The notes beneath the pieces were generated by a model, which ran no database searches, was not told the DNA's origin, and saw nothing but the letters and a program-made list of their open reading frames with translations. A DNA stretch of 64,000 nt from SZUA-368 sp028533045 (GTDB lineage: Bacteria > Spirochaetota > Spirochaetia > DSM-2461), in the NCBI GenBank assembly GCA_050031985.1, contig JBNAIG010000029.1:56626-120625 (forward strand), written 5' to 3'. The translations under genes were made by a program, and so were the position numbers. Shown here one piece after another: positions 41,883 to 50,355 of this stretch; position 1 is the stretch's first letter, and the number at the start of each line of letters is the position of its first letter.

Positions 41883-42721
41883 CGGTTTTTCTCCTTTTTT
41901 ATGACGATTTTAACACTCCGCAGAAAGCTTTCAATGTCCTCTTCCTTTATGGGACGGGAGGAGTAGAAATAGCCGTCCAGAAACTGGGCCAATCGATCAA
42001 AATCCTTGCTTTTGCGGGGTACTTTTTTTCCCAGGGTTCTAAGGAAGTCCGCCGGGGAAAGGTTATTTTGATAGGTAATATCCTGCTTCGCCCCCCATTT
42101 AACCACTTTATTAAAGGCTTTTAATACTTTGGGGAGTGAAAGAAGGTGTGGTTGAGCTGAATTATGGGGAGCCCTCTCTTTTTGTTTTGACTTAACTTTC
42201 CCTTTATATCCTCTTTCTATTTCATCCTGACCAAAGCGGTGGGCGAGAGTCAGAAAGTCTCTTCTTTCATCCAGAAGGCGTGTGTAAAAGCGGTAGACTG
42301 CGCAAAGGAGAATAAGGGCCATGAGGAAGAAAGGAGTCAGGCGATTGGGGGGAGAGAGAAATTGCACCTGAACGAGATAGGCGGCCAGGAAAGTCAGGCT
42401 AAGAAAGCCGGTAAGGAGTCGGGCTCTTTGGGTTAGTCTTTTCCACTCCTCCCTTTCATAGCTAAAGCGGGAAAGTTGTGCGGTTAACTCATTTTGGGGG
42501 TAACTCTCCAGTTCATAAAGCAATCTTCTGCCCGCTTTGAGAGGTGCTGCTACCAGAAAACCCATAGCCAGGGGCAGGAACAATCCGACCGTGACAGCCG
42601 GAATAAGATAGACCAACCGGGCCATTAGTACCTCCTCGTAAGGGGAGGCCAGGCTGAATAGGACAGAGAGGACCACGGGAGGCCACAGAAGGGGAAAGAG
42701 TCGGGCGAGCTTAATCTTCAT
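41879..42721 (-). CDS. Membrane protein of the MoxR/DUF58 operon
   Basis: 280 residues from ATG 42721, which overlaps the preceding gene by 11 bases. About four membrane segments (LFPLLWPPVVLSVLFSLA; LVYLIPAVTVGLFLPLAMGF; LLTGFLSLTFLAAYLVQVQF; LTPFFLMALILLCAVY), then a cytoplasmic basic linker (KGKVKSKQKERA) and a C-terminal helical part (DFLRTLGKKVPRKSKDFDRLAQFLDGYFYSSRP) resembling the tail of DUF4129 proteins often found in such operons. The family assignment is tentative. Confidence 0.7.
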   Translation of the reverse strand: MKIKLARLFPLLWPPVVLSVLFSLASPYEEVLMARLVYLIPAVTVGLFLPLAMGFLVAAPLKAGRRLLYELESYPQNELTAQLSRFSYEREEWKRLTQRARLLTGFLSLTFLAAYLVQVQFLSPPNRLTPFFLMALILLCAVYRFYTRLLDERRDFLTLAHRFGQDEIERGYKGKVKSKQKERAPHNSAQPHLLSLPKVLKAFNKVVKWGAKQDITYQNNLSPADFLRTLGKKVPRKSKDFDRLAQFLDGYFYSSRPIKEEDIESFLRSVKIVIKKEKNR

Positions 42722-43598
42722 AAATATAGTCCACCTCCCTGAATTGCCTCTTTTGCTCAAAGAGGAAGTTTTTATCCTCCGTAAGTAGGGGCGGAGTAAT
42801 GAGATAGTAGGAGGTTTTTCTCTCCCGGGGATTTTCCCTTAGGGAGAGAAGTTCGGGCAGGCCGATTCTTTCCTTCTGAGCCTGTATGAGTGCCAGAAAT
42901 CCCAGAATCCGGCGGGACTGTTCATTGCCTCTTCCCCGTAAAATAGAGTGTGTTGTATCTTGTGGGGTATCGGGAAGGCTCCCTGCGCAGATGAGAGAAA
43001 CCTCCCGTCCTCGACCCAGGAAGTAGATTGCTGCCGAGGCGGCCCGTGTAATGGCATTTTCGATCATCTCTTCCCGTCCGCTCAAGGGGTAAAGGGGAAA
43101 GCTGAGATTCAAAACAATGTGAATAGGGCCCTCCTGTTCTTTCTGCCAGGGAGAATCGAGACGGGACATGGTCTTTACCGGAGGGTAGACAAAGACTTTT
43201 TCTTTGAGAGGGGAGGACTTTTGCCAACTTCCATAACGAAGTAAGTCGGTCCCGGAGAGGTCAATCCGGCCGGAATCAAAGAGTCCCCGAGAGAGGGCTT
43301 TGATCTTAAAATTGACTTTTTGCTCACCACCGGAGGGAAGACGAAGGAGGGTTATCTCCGATTGGGGCGAAGGCAATCCGGGGAAGTCGAGGAGTATCTT
43401 AAAAGGAGCCAGGGGGAGGGGAGAGGTATTTCGAATAAGTATTTCCAGAGAGAACTCTCTGCCTGCCCGGGAATAGAGGATCTCTTCATTTGATATAATC
43501 TGTAGAGAAGAGGGAATCAGTTTTATGGCAATCCAGGCCCCTGTGCGAAGTAATAGGAGCAGGCCCAGAAGACTCAAGAGGGCAATATGACCGGTCAC
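42711..43598 (-). CDS. DUF58-like protein lacking the usual signature
   Basis: 295 residues. One N-terminal membrane segment (HIALLSLLGLLLLLRTGAW), an immunoglobulin-like region (LEILIRNTSPLPLAPFKILLDFPGL) and VFVYPPVKTM, all typical of the first half of DUF58 proteins. The usual REY-x-GD-x2-R-x-I-x-W segment is missing: VYPPV runs almost directly into HIVLNLSFPLYPLSGREEM, which begins the von Willebrand-like half (AASAAIYFLGRGREVSLICAG). It may be a shortened DUF58 family member. Overlaps the first MoxR gene by four bases. Confidence 0.65.
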   Translation of the reverse strand: MTGHIALLSLLGLLLLLRTGAWIAIKLIPSSLQIISNEEILYSRAGREFSLEILIRNTSPLPLAPFKILLDFPGLPSPQSEITLLRLPSGGEQKVNFKIKALSRGLFDSGRIDLSGTDLLRYGSWQKSSPLKEKVFVYPPVKTMSRLDSPWQKEQEGPIHIVLNLSFPLYPLSGREEMIENAITRAASAAIYFLGRGREVSLICAGSLPDTPQDTTHSILRGRGNEQSRRILGFLALIQAQKERIGLPELLSLRENPRERKTSYYLITPPLLTEDKNFLFEQKRQFREVDYIYED

Positions 43599-44560
43599 GA
43601 ATGGCTTAACTCCCCCACTTCAGTTTGGGAAAGAAGGGCCCCTATGATGTCCTCTTTTGCCAAGCCGCTAAGAAGTGAGGGGGTGCTGAGTTTTATTTTT
43701 CCCCTAAGAACGGGGACGGCCAGTTTGGTCAGGTCTCGATGGGCGGCGCATGGCCGACCCTGTATGGCGGCCCGTGCCTGAACACCTTTGTAAAGAGCTC
43801 GTGCAGCCCGGGGAGAAGCTCCCAGCTCCAGCCGTTCGTCTTTCCGCGACCGTTCCGTTATATCAAGTATCCGGTTTTCCAGGGAGAGGGGGACTTCTAC
43901 TTCTTCCACAAGTTTCCTTAGGGAAAGGAGCTCTTTCGGGGAGCTGACAGGTTTAAGATCGTCTACCGGGTGGGAGAGGCGGTTTTGTTCGGTCAGCATA
44001 GCCCCTTCGGCTTTTCTGTCGGGATAACCGAGAGAGAGGGAGAGAAAAAAACGATCCCTTTGAGCCTGAGGCAGTTCGTAGGTCCCTTCAAAGTCCAATG
44101 GATTTTCAGTAGCTATGAGAAGGAAGAAATCTCCCAGAGAGAGGGATTTGCCTTCTAGGGAAACAGCCCCTTCTTCCATGGCCTGAAGAAGGGCCGCCTG
44201 GCACTGGGGTGCCGTCCGGTTGATTTCATCCATAAGAATTATTTGAGAGAAGATGGGGCCCCGGCTAAAGCGGAAGAGGCCCGACTGGGGATTGTAAACA
44301 GAAGCTCCCAGAATATCGGAAGGAAGCAAATCGGGGGTTCCCTGAATACGTTGGACATTTCCTCCCATAACGGCAGCCAGCGCCCGGGCCAGTATGGTTT
44401 TGCCCACACCGGGAACATCTTCCAGCAGTATATGACCGCCGCAGAGGAGGGCGGTTAGAATCATTTCTATTTGAGGATCTTTTCCCAGGATGACCCGGCC
44501 TATTTCGGTCTTGAGTTTTTCGGCCCAATTACTGACTTTTTCTATATTTTCCGATCCCAT
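43595..44560 (-). CDS. MoxR-type AAA ATPase (first copy)
   Basis: 321 residues. Walker A EDVPGVGKTILARALA, Walker B IILMDEINRTAPQCQAALLQAM, LLIATENPLDFEGTYELPQAQRDRFFL, and SPRAARALYKGVQARAAIQGRPCA toward the C-terminus: a canonical MoxR. First gene of a five-gene coupled operon (MoxR, DUF58-like, membrane protein, MoxR, PlsC). The start codon lies seven bases after a TAAAAT box with no ribosome-binding site. Confidence 0.94.
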   Translation of the reverse strand: MGSENIEKVSNWAEKLKTEIGRVILGKDPQIEMILTALLCGGHILLEDVPGVGKTILARALAAVMGGNVQRIQGTPDLLPSDILGASVYNPQSGLFRFSRGPIFSQIILMDEINRTAPQCQAALLQAMEEGAVSLEGKSLSLGDFFLLIATENPLDFEGTYELPQAQRDRFFLSLSLGYPDRKAEGAMLTEQNRLSHPVDDLKPVSSPKELLSLRKLVEEVEVPLSLENRILDITERSRKDERLELGASPRAARALYKGVQARAAIQGRPCAAHRDLTKLAVPVLRGKIKLSTPSLLSGLAKEDIIGALLSQTEVGELSHS

Positions 44561-44653
44561 AGGGGTGATTTTACCAAGAAAGAGGGGGATTTGAAAGCAT
44601 TTTTTCCCCTAAGCCCCAAAAGCTAGAATACAAAAGAGGGTTCTGGGGACTAT

Positions 44654-45307
44654 TTAAAAGGAAATCCCAAAGCCGAAGTAGGGGCGTACATCGAGGGAGG
44701 CCATGGTGGATGTTCCGCTTTCGCTATAGTCGGAATCGGTCATCTCTTCATCGGCCCAAAGCTGAACGATGAGAGAGGTCCCCACATTCAGGTAGACCGA
44801 CTCTTGTACATTCAGCTTAACGCCAAAGTCGGTTCCCACACCTCTTAAGCGGGATTCGTATTTATAGAGAAAGTTATCGTCGCTGTCGCTCTCCTGTAAG
44901 GTGACTTTTGTCCCCGCATATCCCAGGGCCATATAGAAATCCAGAACATCGGTGGGGCTGATGGTTCCCGCCACACCCAGCATATAGCCAAAGCCGGTGG
45001 CCGTATCCATTCCGGTAGAGAGGTCGTTATCATCTTCGTCACCGTCGGTATAGGTTAAGTCCCAGCTCTGGGGGGTAAAAATATTAATAGAAGCGTAGGC
45101 GCCAATGTGCTCATTGAAAAAATGCATTCCCTTAAGTCCGTAGCCCAGGTCGGTTTCCGTCGTTTTATCTATGGAGGAGTCGTACGATTCGTTTTGGGTG
45201 TAAGAGCGGAATACCCCGTTAAGGGAGACCCAGGTTTCCTGGGCGCTCAGGGAGAGTAGGGGGAATAAAAGGGTGAGTACTAGCAGGTTTATCTTTAATC
45301 GGGTCAT
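44654..45307 (-). CDS. Outer-membrane beta-barrel-type protein
   Basis: 217 residues from ATG 45307 (GGAG six bases upstream). Signal peptide LKINLLVLTLLFPLLSLSAQ. The mature part alternates Tyr/Phe/Gly-rich strands (GYGLKGMHFFNEHIGAYASINI, GFGYMLGVAGTISPTDVLDFYMALGYAGTKVTL, SLDVRPYFGFGISF) and ends in Phe, the usual end of an outer-membrane barrel. Acidic loops (DGDEDDND) would be surface-exposed. Specific function unknown. Confidence 0.8.
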   Translation of the reverse strand: MTRLKINLLVLTLLFPLLSLSAQETWVSLNGVFRSYTQNESYDSSIDKTTETDLGYGLKGMHFFNEHIGAYASINIFTPQSWDLTYTDGDEDDNDLSTGMDTATGFGYMLGVAGTISPTDVLDFYMALGYAGTKVTLQESDSDDNFLYKYESRLRGVGTDFGVKLNVQESVYLNVGTSLIVQLWADEEMTDSDYSESGTSTMASLDVRPYFGFGISF

Positions 45308-45380
45308 GTAAATCTCCTCATCTCCCATTGTACGGAAAAGCAGGAAAGGGTCAATTCCCGAAGGCTGTCAGGAAAAGGGA

Positions 45381-45417
45381 TAAAAAAAGGCAGACAAGTT
45401 TAAATACTCATCTGCCT
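45381..45417 (-). terminator. Terminator of downstream tRNA-Asn
   Basis: Minus strand: AAGGCAGA (45417-45410) pairs with TCTGCCTT, followed by seven T residues (45387-45381). Confidence 0.7.
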
Positions 45418-45429
45418 TATGCTTTTTAG

Positions 45430-45502
<73 letters not shown>

Positions 45503-45517
45503 TCAATTGCGGAAAAT

Positions 45518-45546
45518 AATATAAAAGAAAATGGAAAAAGAGTCAA
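45518..45546 (-). promoter_or_regulatory. Promoter of tRNA-Asn copy 2
   Basis: TTGACT, 17 bases, TATATT on the minus strand, ending 15 bases before the mature tRNA 5' end. Confidence 0.75.
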
Positions 45547-45604
45547 CTCCCGGTGGTTAAAGTTGAACTTTCTTGTATGACACTTCGGACAAAGGCTTAT
45601 AAAT

Positions 45605-45631
45605 AAAAAAGGCAAGGAATAAATCCTTGCC
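45605..45631 (-). terminator. Terminator of upstream tRNA-Asn
   Basis: Minus strand: GGCAAGGA (45631-45624), five-base loop, TCCTTGCC (45618-45611), then six T residues. Confidence 0.85.
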
Positions 45632-45649
45632 CTTCAAAACTTAAACTAG

Positions 45650-45722
<73 letters not shown>

Positions 45723-45739
45723 TCATTAAGTGCTTGCGT

Positions 45740-45768
45740 AATATAGCAAGAGGCAAAAAAATTGTCAA
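45740..45768 (-). promoter_or_regulatory. Promoter of tRNA-Asn copy 1
   Basis: TTGACA, 17 bases, TATATT on the minus strand: a perfect -35 with near-perfect -10. Confidence 0.8.
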
Positions 45769-45840
45769 CAGGTAGGCCGGGAAAATATTTTTTTTCTGTT
45801 AAGGGGTGACTTTTCGGACCTTCGGAGGTAGGATATTACC

Positions 45841-46203
45841 ATGTATAAAGTAAGAGTCGAGGCCGATTTTGCGGCCGCCCATTATTTGGTAAATTATCAC
45901 GGGAAGTGCGAGAACCTTCACGGACACAACTATAAGGTATTCCTTCATATGGAAGGGGAAGAGTTGGACGAAGGGGGCATGCTGTGTGACTTCGGAATTC
46001 TTAAAAAGGCTTTGCGTCAGGTTTGCGGTACCTTGGACCACACCAACCTGAACGATCACCCCTATTTTGAGGACGGTCGTCCCAGTGCGGAAAAGATCGC
46101 CCGTTATATCTTTGAAGAGACGGAGAAGCTTATTGCCCCCCTCTCTCCCAGCCGGGTAGACGTGTTTGAGACCGATACCAGCCGGGCTAGTTACTGCAGG
46201 TAG
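45841..46203 (+). CDS. queD: 6-carboxy-5,6,7,8-tetrahydropterin synthase (QueD/PTPS)
   Basis: 120 residues. Zinc ligands and fold: FAAAHYLVNYHGKCENLHGHNYKV (His, Cys and HGH), then CDFGILKKALRQV, LDHTNLND and the C-terminal ETDTSRASYC. Makes the CPH4 precursor of queuosine from dihydroneopterin triphosphate. It lies just upstream of a membrane protein gene and beside two tRNA-Asn genes; tRNA-Asn (GTT) is itself a queuosine substrate in general knowledge. No other queuosine gene is in view. TCGGAGG precedes the ATG at about 12 bases. Confidence 0.92.
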   Translation: MYKVRVEADFAAAHYLVNYHGKCENLHGHNYKVFLHMEGEELDEGGMLCDFGILKKALRQVCGTLDHTNLNDHPYFEDGRPSAEKIARYIFEETEKLIAPLSPSRVDVFETDTSRASYCR

Positions 46204-46209
46204 GTTAGA

Positions 46210-46722
46210 ATGGAAACGCTCATAGTCAAAATCCTGTTTCTTACGGTGGCCGCTGTTCTCTATGTCATACAGATCCTGGGAATCCCCGCTAATTTTGCCG
46301 GTCCTCTCATTGCTCTGATTTATCTTCTTACCACCGATGGAACCATGGGGTGGGGGAAGTTTATTATCATGTTGCTTTTAGCCGTGTCCGGTGAGGTTAT
46401 GGATGCCCTTATGGGACTTTTGGGAGCAAAAAAGTACGGGGCTTCAAAAAAAGGGATGATCGCCGCCGGTATAGGCGGTTTTGCCGGAGCCATTGTGGGC
46501 GGTATGGTTGTACCCGTTATCGGCTCGGTTATAGGAGTTTTTCTGGGAATCTTTCTTTTTACCTTTGCCGTTGAGTACCGTTTGGAAGCAAAGGACAGCA
46601 CCGAGGCGGGCCGGGCCGGAAAGGGCGCGGTTATAGGAAAGCTCTTGGCCCTGGCCTATAAATACGCCGCCGGGCTGATCATTTTAATTCTTCTGGGATT
46701 CGCCCTATTTCGACAGGCTTGA
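46210..46722 (+). CDS. DUF456 family membrane protein
   Basis: 170 residues, four to five membrane segments. The Gly-rich core KYGASKKGMIAAGIGGFAGAIVGGMVVPVIGSVIGVFLGIFLFTFAVEY is characteristic of DUF456 proteins (glycine-zipper-like repeats). Function unknown for the family. Six bases after queD, so co-transcribed. Its 3' end overlaps a small antisense lipoprotein gene by 18 bases. Confidence 0.85.
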   Translation: METLIVKILFLTVAAVLYVIQILGIPANFAGPLIALIYLLTTDGTMGWGKFIIMLLLAVSGEVMDALMGLLGAKKYGASKKGMIAAGIGGFAGAIVGGMVVPVIGSVIGVFLGIFLFTFAVEYRLEAKDSTEAGRAGKGAVIGKLLALAYKYAAGLIILILLGFALFRQA

Positions 46723-46842
46723 TTCCACCCGGCGATGACTGTTCTTTTTATTGTTTGTTCTTCCCGGAGTGAGTACCACACAGGAACTGATAAAAAGAAC
46801 GAGCAGAGCTGCTAAACCAAGAATTTTAAGCTGTTTTTTCAT
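46705..46842 (-). CDS. Small lipoprotein (45 residues)
   Basis: Minus-strand ATG (46842) to TAG. Basic MKKQLK, hydrophobic ILGLAALLVLF and a perfect lipobox ISSC, then only 24 residues after the predicted lipidated Cys (VVLTPGRTNNKKNSHRRVE region). AAGGAGAAGG precedes the ATG at about five bases, which strongly supports translation. No family recognised. It overlaps the last 18 bases of the DUF456 gene in antisense. Confidence 0.7.
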   Translation of the reverse strand: MKKQLKILGLAALLVLFISSCVVLTPGRTNNKKNSHRRVESSLSK

Positions 46843-46915
46843 TTTTCCTTCTCCTTATTCCTCATAATTACTAAAAGCCCGGGAAAAAGGGAAGGCCTTT
46901 CATTAAACCGTCACA

Positions 46916-47482
46916 TTACAGTTTTGAAGGAGCCGAGTAGACCCGGTTCAGGAGAATATCATGGGCTTCGGTGGGAATATCCTTGACCATCTGACAGGGG
47001 TAGGCCACACCGGCCAGGGAAAAGGAGTTCCTCTCCCTCTCCAGGTAGCGGTCGTAGTAACCGCCCCCTCTTCCCAGCCGTTTCCCCTCTTTCGTAAATG
47101 CCAGACCGGGCACCAGCATAAGGGGGGCTTTAAAAGCTCCTCCTTCACAAAGAGGCGCCCCGGGAAGAGGTTCGAATATTCCCCAGCGGTTAGGCTCCAA
47201 CTTCTCTTCTTCAAGACTTTCCACCCTGTAAAAACTCATCTCCCTCCCTTCAACCCGAGGGAGACAGAGGGTTTTCCCCTGTGTTAAGGCTGAATTCATA
47301 AGCCGACGCAGGTCTATCTCCCCCAAAAAAGGGTAGAAGGCAAAGAGGGCATCGGCTTCTTGATAGAGAGGGGTCGATTCAATGAAGGCACAGAGGTTCC
47401 GGGAGGCGCCTCGTTGGGCTTCCTCTCCCATATCTGCCAGGAGAGACAGGATTTCCTCCCTAAGCTCTTTCTTAGAAAGCAT
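46916..47482 (-). CDS. 5-formyltetrahydrofolate cyclo-ligase
   Basis: 188 residues. Signature GRGGGYYDRYLER near residue 142-154, ALFAFYPFLGEIDLRRLM near 45-62 and LMLVPGLAFTKEGKRLG. Converts 5-formyl-THF to 5,10-methenyl-THF using ATP. Its ATG overlaps the end of the cysteine desulfurase gene by 11 bases. Confidence 0.93.
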   Translation of the reverse strand: MLSKKELREEILSLLADMGEEAQRGASRNLCAFIESTPLYQEADALFAFYPFLGEIDLRRLMNSALTQGKTLCLPRVEGREMSFYRVESLEEEKLEPNRWGIFEPLPGAPLCEGGAFKAPLMLVPGLAFTKEGKRLGRGGGYYDRYLERERNSFSLAGVAYPCQMVKDIPTEAHDILLNRVYSAPSKL

Positions 47483-48614
47483 ATTGGGACTGGATACCCT
47501 TTAGGCAGTCAATAAAGGAAAGAATCTCCTCTTTGGTCGTGGCGGGCCCCAGAGAAACTCTCACCGAACAGTGGGCCCTGCTTTTATCAATCCCCATAGA
47601 GATAAGACCGCCGGTCTGACTCTTCTTATTAGAGGAGCAGGCCGAACCGGTGGATATGCAGAAACCCTGCTCATTCAGAACCCTTTGAAGAACCTCCCCG
47701 GGTAGGGGAGCCAGGGAGAAGTTAACAATGGCCGGCGCATAAAGTTCCTGTTCCGTGAGGCGGGCCGCAGGGTTAAGGAGAAGCCCCTTTATTTGTGACA
47801 GCTCCTTAAGCAGCAGCTCCGCCGTTTCGCCCTTCCAGGCTTCGCTTCCCCACTTTTCCAGGCTCAACGCCATGGAGCGGCTGTTAAACAGACTCTCCGT
47901 ACCGGGGCGAATCCCCCGTTCCTGACCGCCGCCTCGGTAGAAAACGGCCATATCCTTCTTTAAGTAAAGGAGCCCCGACTGTTTGGGCCCCCGAATCTTA
48001 TGGGCGCTAAAGGAGGCCGAATCGACTCCCAGCTCTTCCAGGTTCAAGGTCATTTTACCCGGTGCCTGGACCATGTCGCTATGAAATTGAATCGTCCTAA
48101 CCCCTTCTCGCTGTTCAAAGGCCCTTAGCTCGGCGACGAGCTCTTTTATAGGCTGGCGAACCCCCGTTTCATTATGAACGGCAATGAGGGACACCAGACG
48201 GGTCTCTTCATTCAGGGCCCGGGCCAGCTTTTGGGGAGGAATGATACCCCGTTCGTCGGGGGTGAGAATCTTGATTTTATGTCCCTGTTTCTTAAGCAGC
48301 TCTACCGGTTCGGAAAGGGAGGCGTGTTCCAGGGAGGAGATGATAATCTGCCCCGGTTTCCGGTCGTTCAGTCGGGAGAGAAGAACAATGTTGTTTGATT
48401 CGGACCCGCCGGAGGTAAAAAAAAGCCGCTCCGCCGGGCAGCCCAGCCGGGCGGCGCAGCGTTTCCTGTCCTCTTCCAGCTGTTCTTTCGCTTCCGCTCC
48501 CATACTGTGCTGGGCGGAAGGATTTCCCGGATGGTTCAGGGACGCTTCCAGGGCTTCGCGGTAGATAGTTTCGTCGGGGAGGGCGGTGGCCGCCCAATCT
48601 AGATAGGTACTCAT
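47472..48614 (-). CDS. Cysteine desulfurase (NifS/IscS class)
   Basis: 380 residues from ATG 48614, whose ATGA overlaps the glycosyltransferase stop; this suits the N-terminus STYLDWAATALPDE. PLP-dependent fold: FFTSGGSESNNIVLL, the Schiff-base Lys in FSAHKIRGPKQSGLLYLKK, and the active Cys loop STGSACSSNKK (about residue 318). Delivers sulfur for Fe-S clusters or thio-modified tRNA. No scaffold gene (IscU) is next to it. Confidence 0.92.
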   Translation of the reverse strand: MSTYLDWAATALPDETIYREALEASLNHPGNPSAQHSMGAEAKEQLEEDRKRCAARLGCPAERLFFTSGGSESNNIVLLSRLNDRKPGQIIISSLEHASLSEPVELLKKQGHKIKILTPDERGIIPPQKLARALNEETRLVSLIAVHNETGVRQPIKELVAELRAFEQREGVRTIQFHSDMVQAPGKMTLNLEELGVDSASFSAHKIRGPKQSGLLYLKKDMAVFYRGGGQERGIRPGTESLFNSRSMALSLEKWGSEAWKGETAELLLKELSQIKGLLLNPAARLTEQELYAPAIVNFSLAPLPGEVLQRVLNEQGFCISTGSACSSNKKSQTGGLISMGIDKSRAHCSVRVSLGPATTKEEILSFIDCLKGIQSQYAF

Positions 48615-49891
48615 GAGTAGCGCTTTATAAAGGGAATATCCAGCTTGAACCTTTTTAGGGTGGTGAGAATTTTCTTGATGTGAAGGTAGTCCTTCTTCTC
48701 TATCTCTCCCGCCCGATAGCGGTCGGCCAAATCCAGATAAATCGCTTCCCATCTGTCAATAATCGCTTCGATATAGTGGGCTTTGACCCACTCCTTCCCG
48801 GCTTCGCTCATTCGGCTTTGCAGGGCATCGTCTTCCAGTATTTGGGTCATTCTGTCTGCCATTTCATCCACCGACCGGGGAGGAACGAGGAATCCCGTTT
48901 CTCCGTGGACAATGGTCTCCGAAACACCCAGAGCGTCGGCACCGATACAGGGGAGGCCGCAGTGAAGGGCTTCGAGCAGGGTAATTCCCTGGGTTTCCGT
49001 CTCACTGGCCGTGGCAAAAAGTTTACAGGCTCCGAAAATCCCGCTTGTCACCAGTTCCTCATGGGGAATCATACCGGTAAAGGTAATCTGCGAGGCCGAT
49101 TTTTTCTCCGCCGCATAGTCCTCAATTTCCTCCCTCTTGGGTCCGTCGCCCACAATAAGGAGCTGAGCGTCCGGTATCCGTTCAGTCAGCTTGTCAAAGG
49201 CGTCTATGAGAACATTGATATTTTTCTCTATGGAGACCCGTCCCACATAAAGAACGGTTTTCTCTCCCAGATTATATTTCTTCTTCATCTCCTCTGCCCG
49301 GGAGTTGTCAAAAACGCTGGGGTCGATGCCGTTGGAGAGGGCGATCATATCGGTGGTACAGCCGTTTTCATCCAGGAGATCCACCATATTCTGGGTGGGG
49401 GCTGTCACTAGGTCTGCCGCATTATAATAAAGGTTTGTGTAGTACCAGACCGATTCGGGAGTCGCCTTGACGAGCTTGTTCATAAGCTGCTCGTAGTAGG
49501 TGGGGTCCGCAATAAGGGTGTGGTAGGTTCCCACCACCGGTATTTCCAGTTTTCGGGCAATCTTAATTCCCAGGTAGCTGGTGATAATAGGAGTCATAAA
49601 GTGGACCAGGTCCACACTTTCATCCTTGAGTTTTGTCAGTATCTTGGTAATTCGCAGGGTGGCCCAGCGGAACTCTTCATAGTAAGAAGCCGGTATGGAA
49701 GGAACCGTAATATGGGTAATGTTTTCGTGGAGTGGCTTCTCCTCCTCGGTGAGGGTGGGAGATATAATGGTGAATCGGTGTCCCCTTTCGGCTAAACGGA
49801 CAGTCAGATGATCTATGGAAGTGGTAATGCCATTTATGGATGGTCTGTAACTATCCGTAAAAATGGCAATATGCAGTTTGTCTTTTGTCAT
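48611..49891 (-). CDS. GT4 glycosyltransferase (glycolipid-type)
   Basis: 426 residues. GT-B fold: N-terminal half IAIFTDSYRPSINGITTSIDHL, C-terminal donor site VLYVGRVSIEKNINVLIDAF, LLIVGDGPKREEIEDYA, SETETQGITLLEALHCGLPCIG. It resembles diacylglycerol glucosyltransferases and related GT4 enzymes, so membrane glycolipid synthesis is plausible but unproven. First gene of a three-gene operon with the desulfurase and cyclo-ligase. The start codon lies six bases after a TATGAT box. Confidence 0.88.
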   Translation of the reverse strand: MTKDKLHIAIFTDSYRPSINGITTSIDHLTVRLAERGHRFTIISPTLTEEEKPLHENITHITVPSIPASYYEEFRWATLRITKILTKLKDESVDLVHFMTPIITSYLGIKIARKLEIPVVGTYHTLIADPTYYEQLMNKLVKATPESVWYYTNLYYNAADLVTAPTQNMVDLLDENGCTTDMIALSNGIDPSVFDNSRAEEMKKKYNLGEKTVLYVGRVSIEKNINVLIDAFDKLTERIPDAQLLIVGDGPKREEIEDYAAEKKSASQITFTGMIPHEELVTSGIFGACKLFATASETETQGITLLEALHCGLPCIGADALGVSETIVHGETGFLVPPRSVDEMADRMTQILEDDALQSRMSEAGKEWVKAHYIEAIIDRWEAIYLDLADRYRAGEIEKKDYLHIKKILTTLKRFKLDIPFIKRYS

Positions 49892-49926
49892 GGATCCATC
49901 ATACTACAGCTGAAGGAAAAAGTCGA
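49892..49926 (-). promoter_or_regulatory. Glycosyltransferase promoter, +1 at start codon
   Basis: Minus strand: TCGACT (49926-49921), 17-base spacer, TATGAT (49903-49898), six bases, ATG (49891). Same geometry as araC and dapB. Confidence 0.65.
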
Positions 49927-49993
49927 GAAAATAGCAGATTATGACTTTATTTCGTCATATCCATTAAAGTATACAAAATATTTTTTTACAATA

Positions 49994-50022
49994 TTGAATT
50001 TTTGTGATTATCCCTATATAAT
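49994..50022 (+). promoter_or_regulatory. ArsR gene promoter close to start codon
   Basis: TTGAAT (49994-49999), 17-base spacer, TATAAT (50017-50022), nine bases, ATG (50032). Predicted leader is at most two to three bases. It diverges from the glycosyltransferase promoter. Confidence 0.7.
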
Positions 50023-50031
50023 GAGAACGTT

Positions 50032-50337
50032 ATGAATGATGAAAAACAGTGCTGTTCGAAAGAGCGTATTGCCAAGACAGCCGAAAAACTGAAAGTGTTA
50101 GGACATCCCCTTCGTTTGGAGATCCTTTGCCTTATAGAAAAGAACAGTTCCTGTGTTTCCGAGTTGTGGAAATGTCTTGATCAGCCTCAGCCCGTGATAT
50201 CCCAGCACCTGGCCATCCTTAAGAATCGGGGTATTGTAGAGTCAAAAACCAACGGCAACAAGCGAATCTACAGCATTACCGATCCCTTTGTGAAAAACAT
50301 TATTGCTATGGGATTAAAGAACGGGCCTGATTTCTAG
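50032..50337 (+). CDS. ArsR-family winged-helix regulator
   Basis: 101 residues. Winged helix: LKVLGHPLRLEILCLIEKNSSCVSELWKCLDQPQPVISQHLAILKNRGIVESKTNGNKRIYSI. The N-terminal CCSKER and the Cys residues in the helices (LCLI, SCVSELWKCL) could bind metal or sense redox state; the classical ELCVCD metal site is replaced by SSCVSELWKC. Typical self-repressor of a divergent or downstream gene; the PHP gene 18 bases downstream and the divergent glycosyltransferase are candidate targets. Confidence 0.88.
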   Translation: MNDEKQCCSKERIAKTAEKLKVLGHPLRLEILCLIEKNSSCVSELWKCLDQPQPVISQHLAILKNRGIVESKTNGNKRIYSITDPFVKNIIAMGLKNGPDF

Positions 50338-50355
50338 ACACTTTTTTTATGTGAC

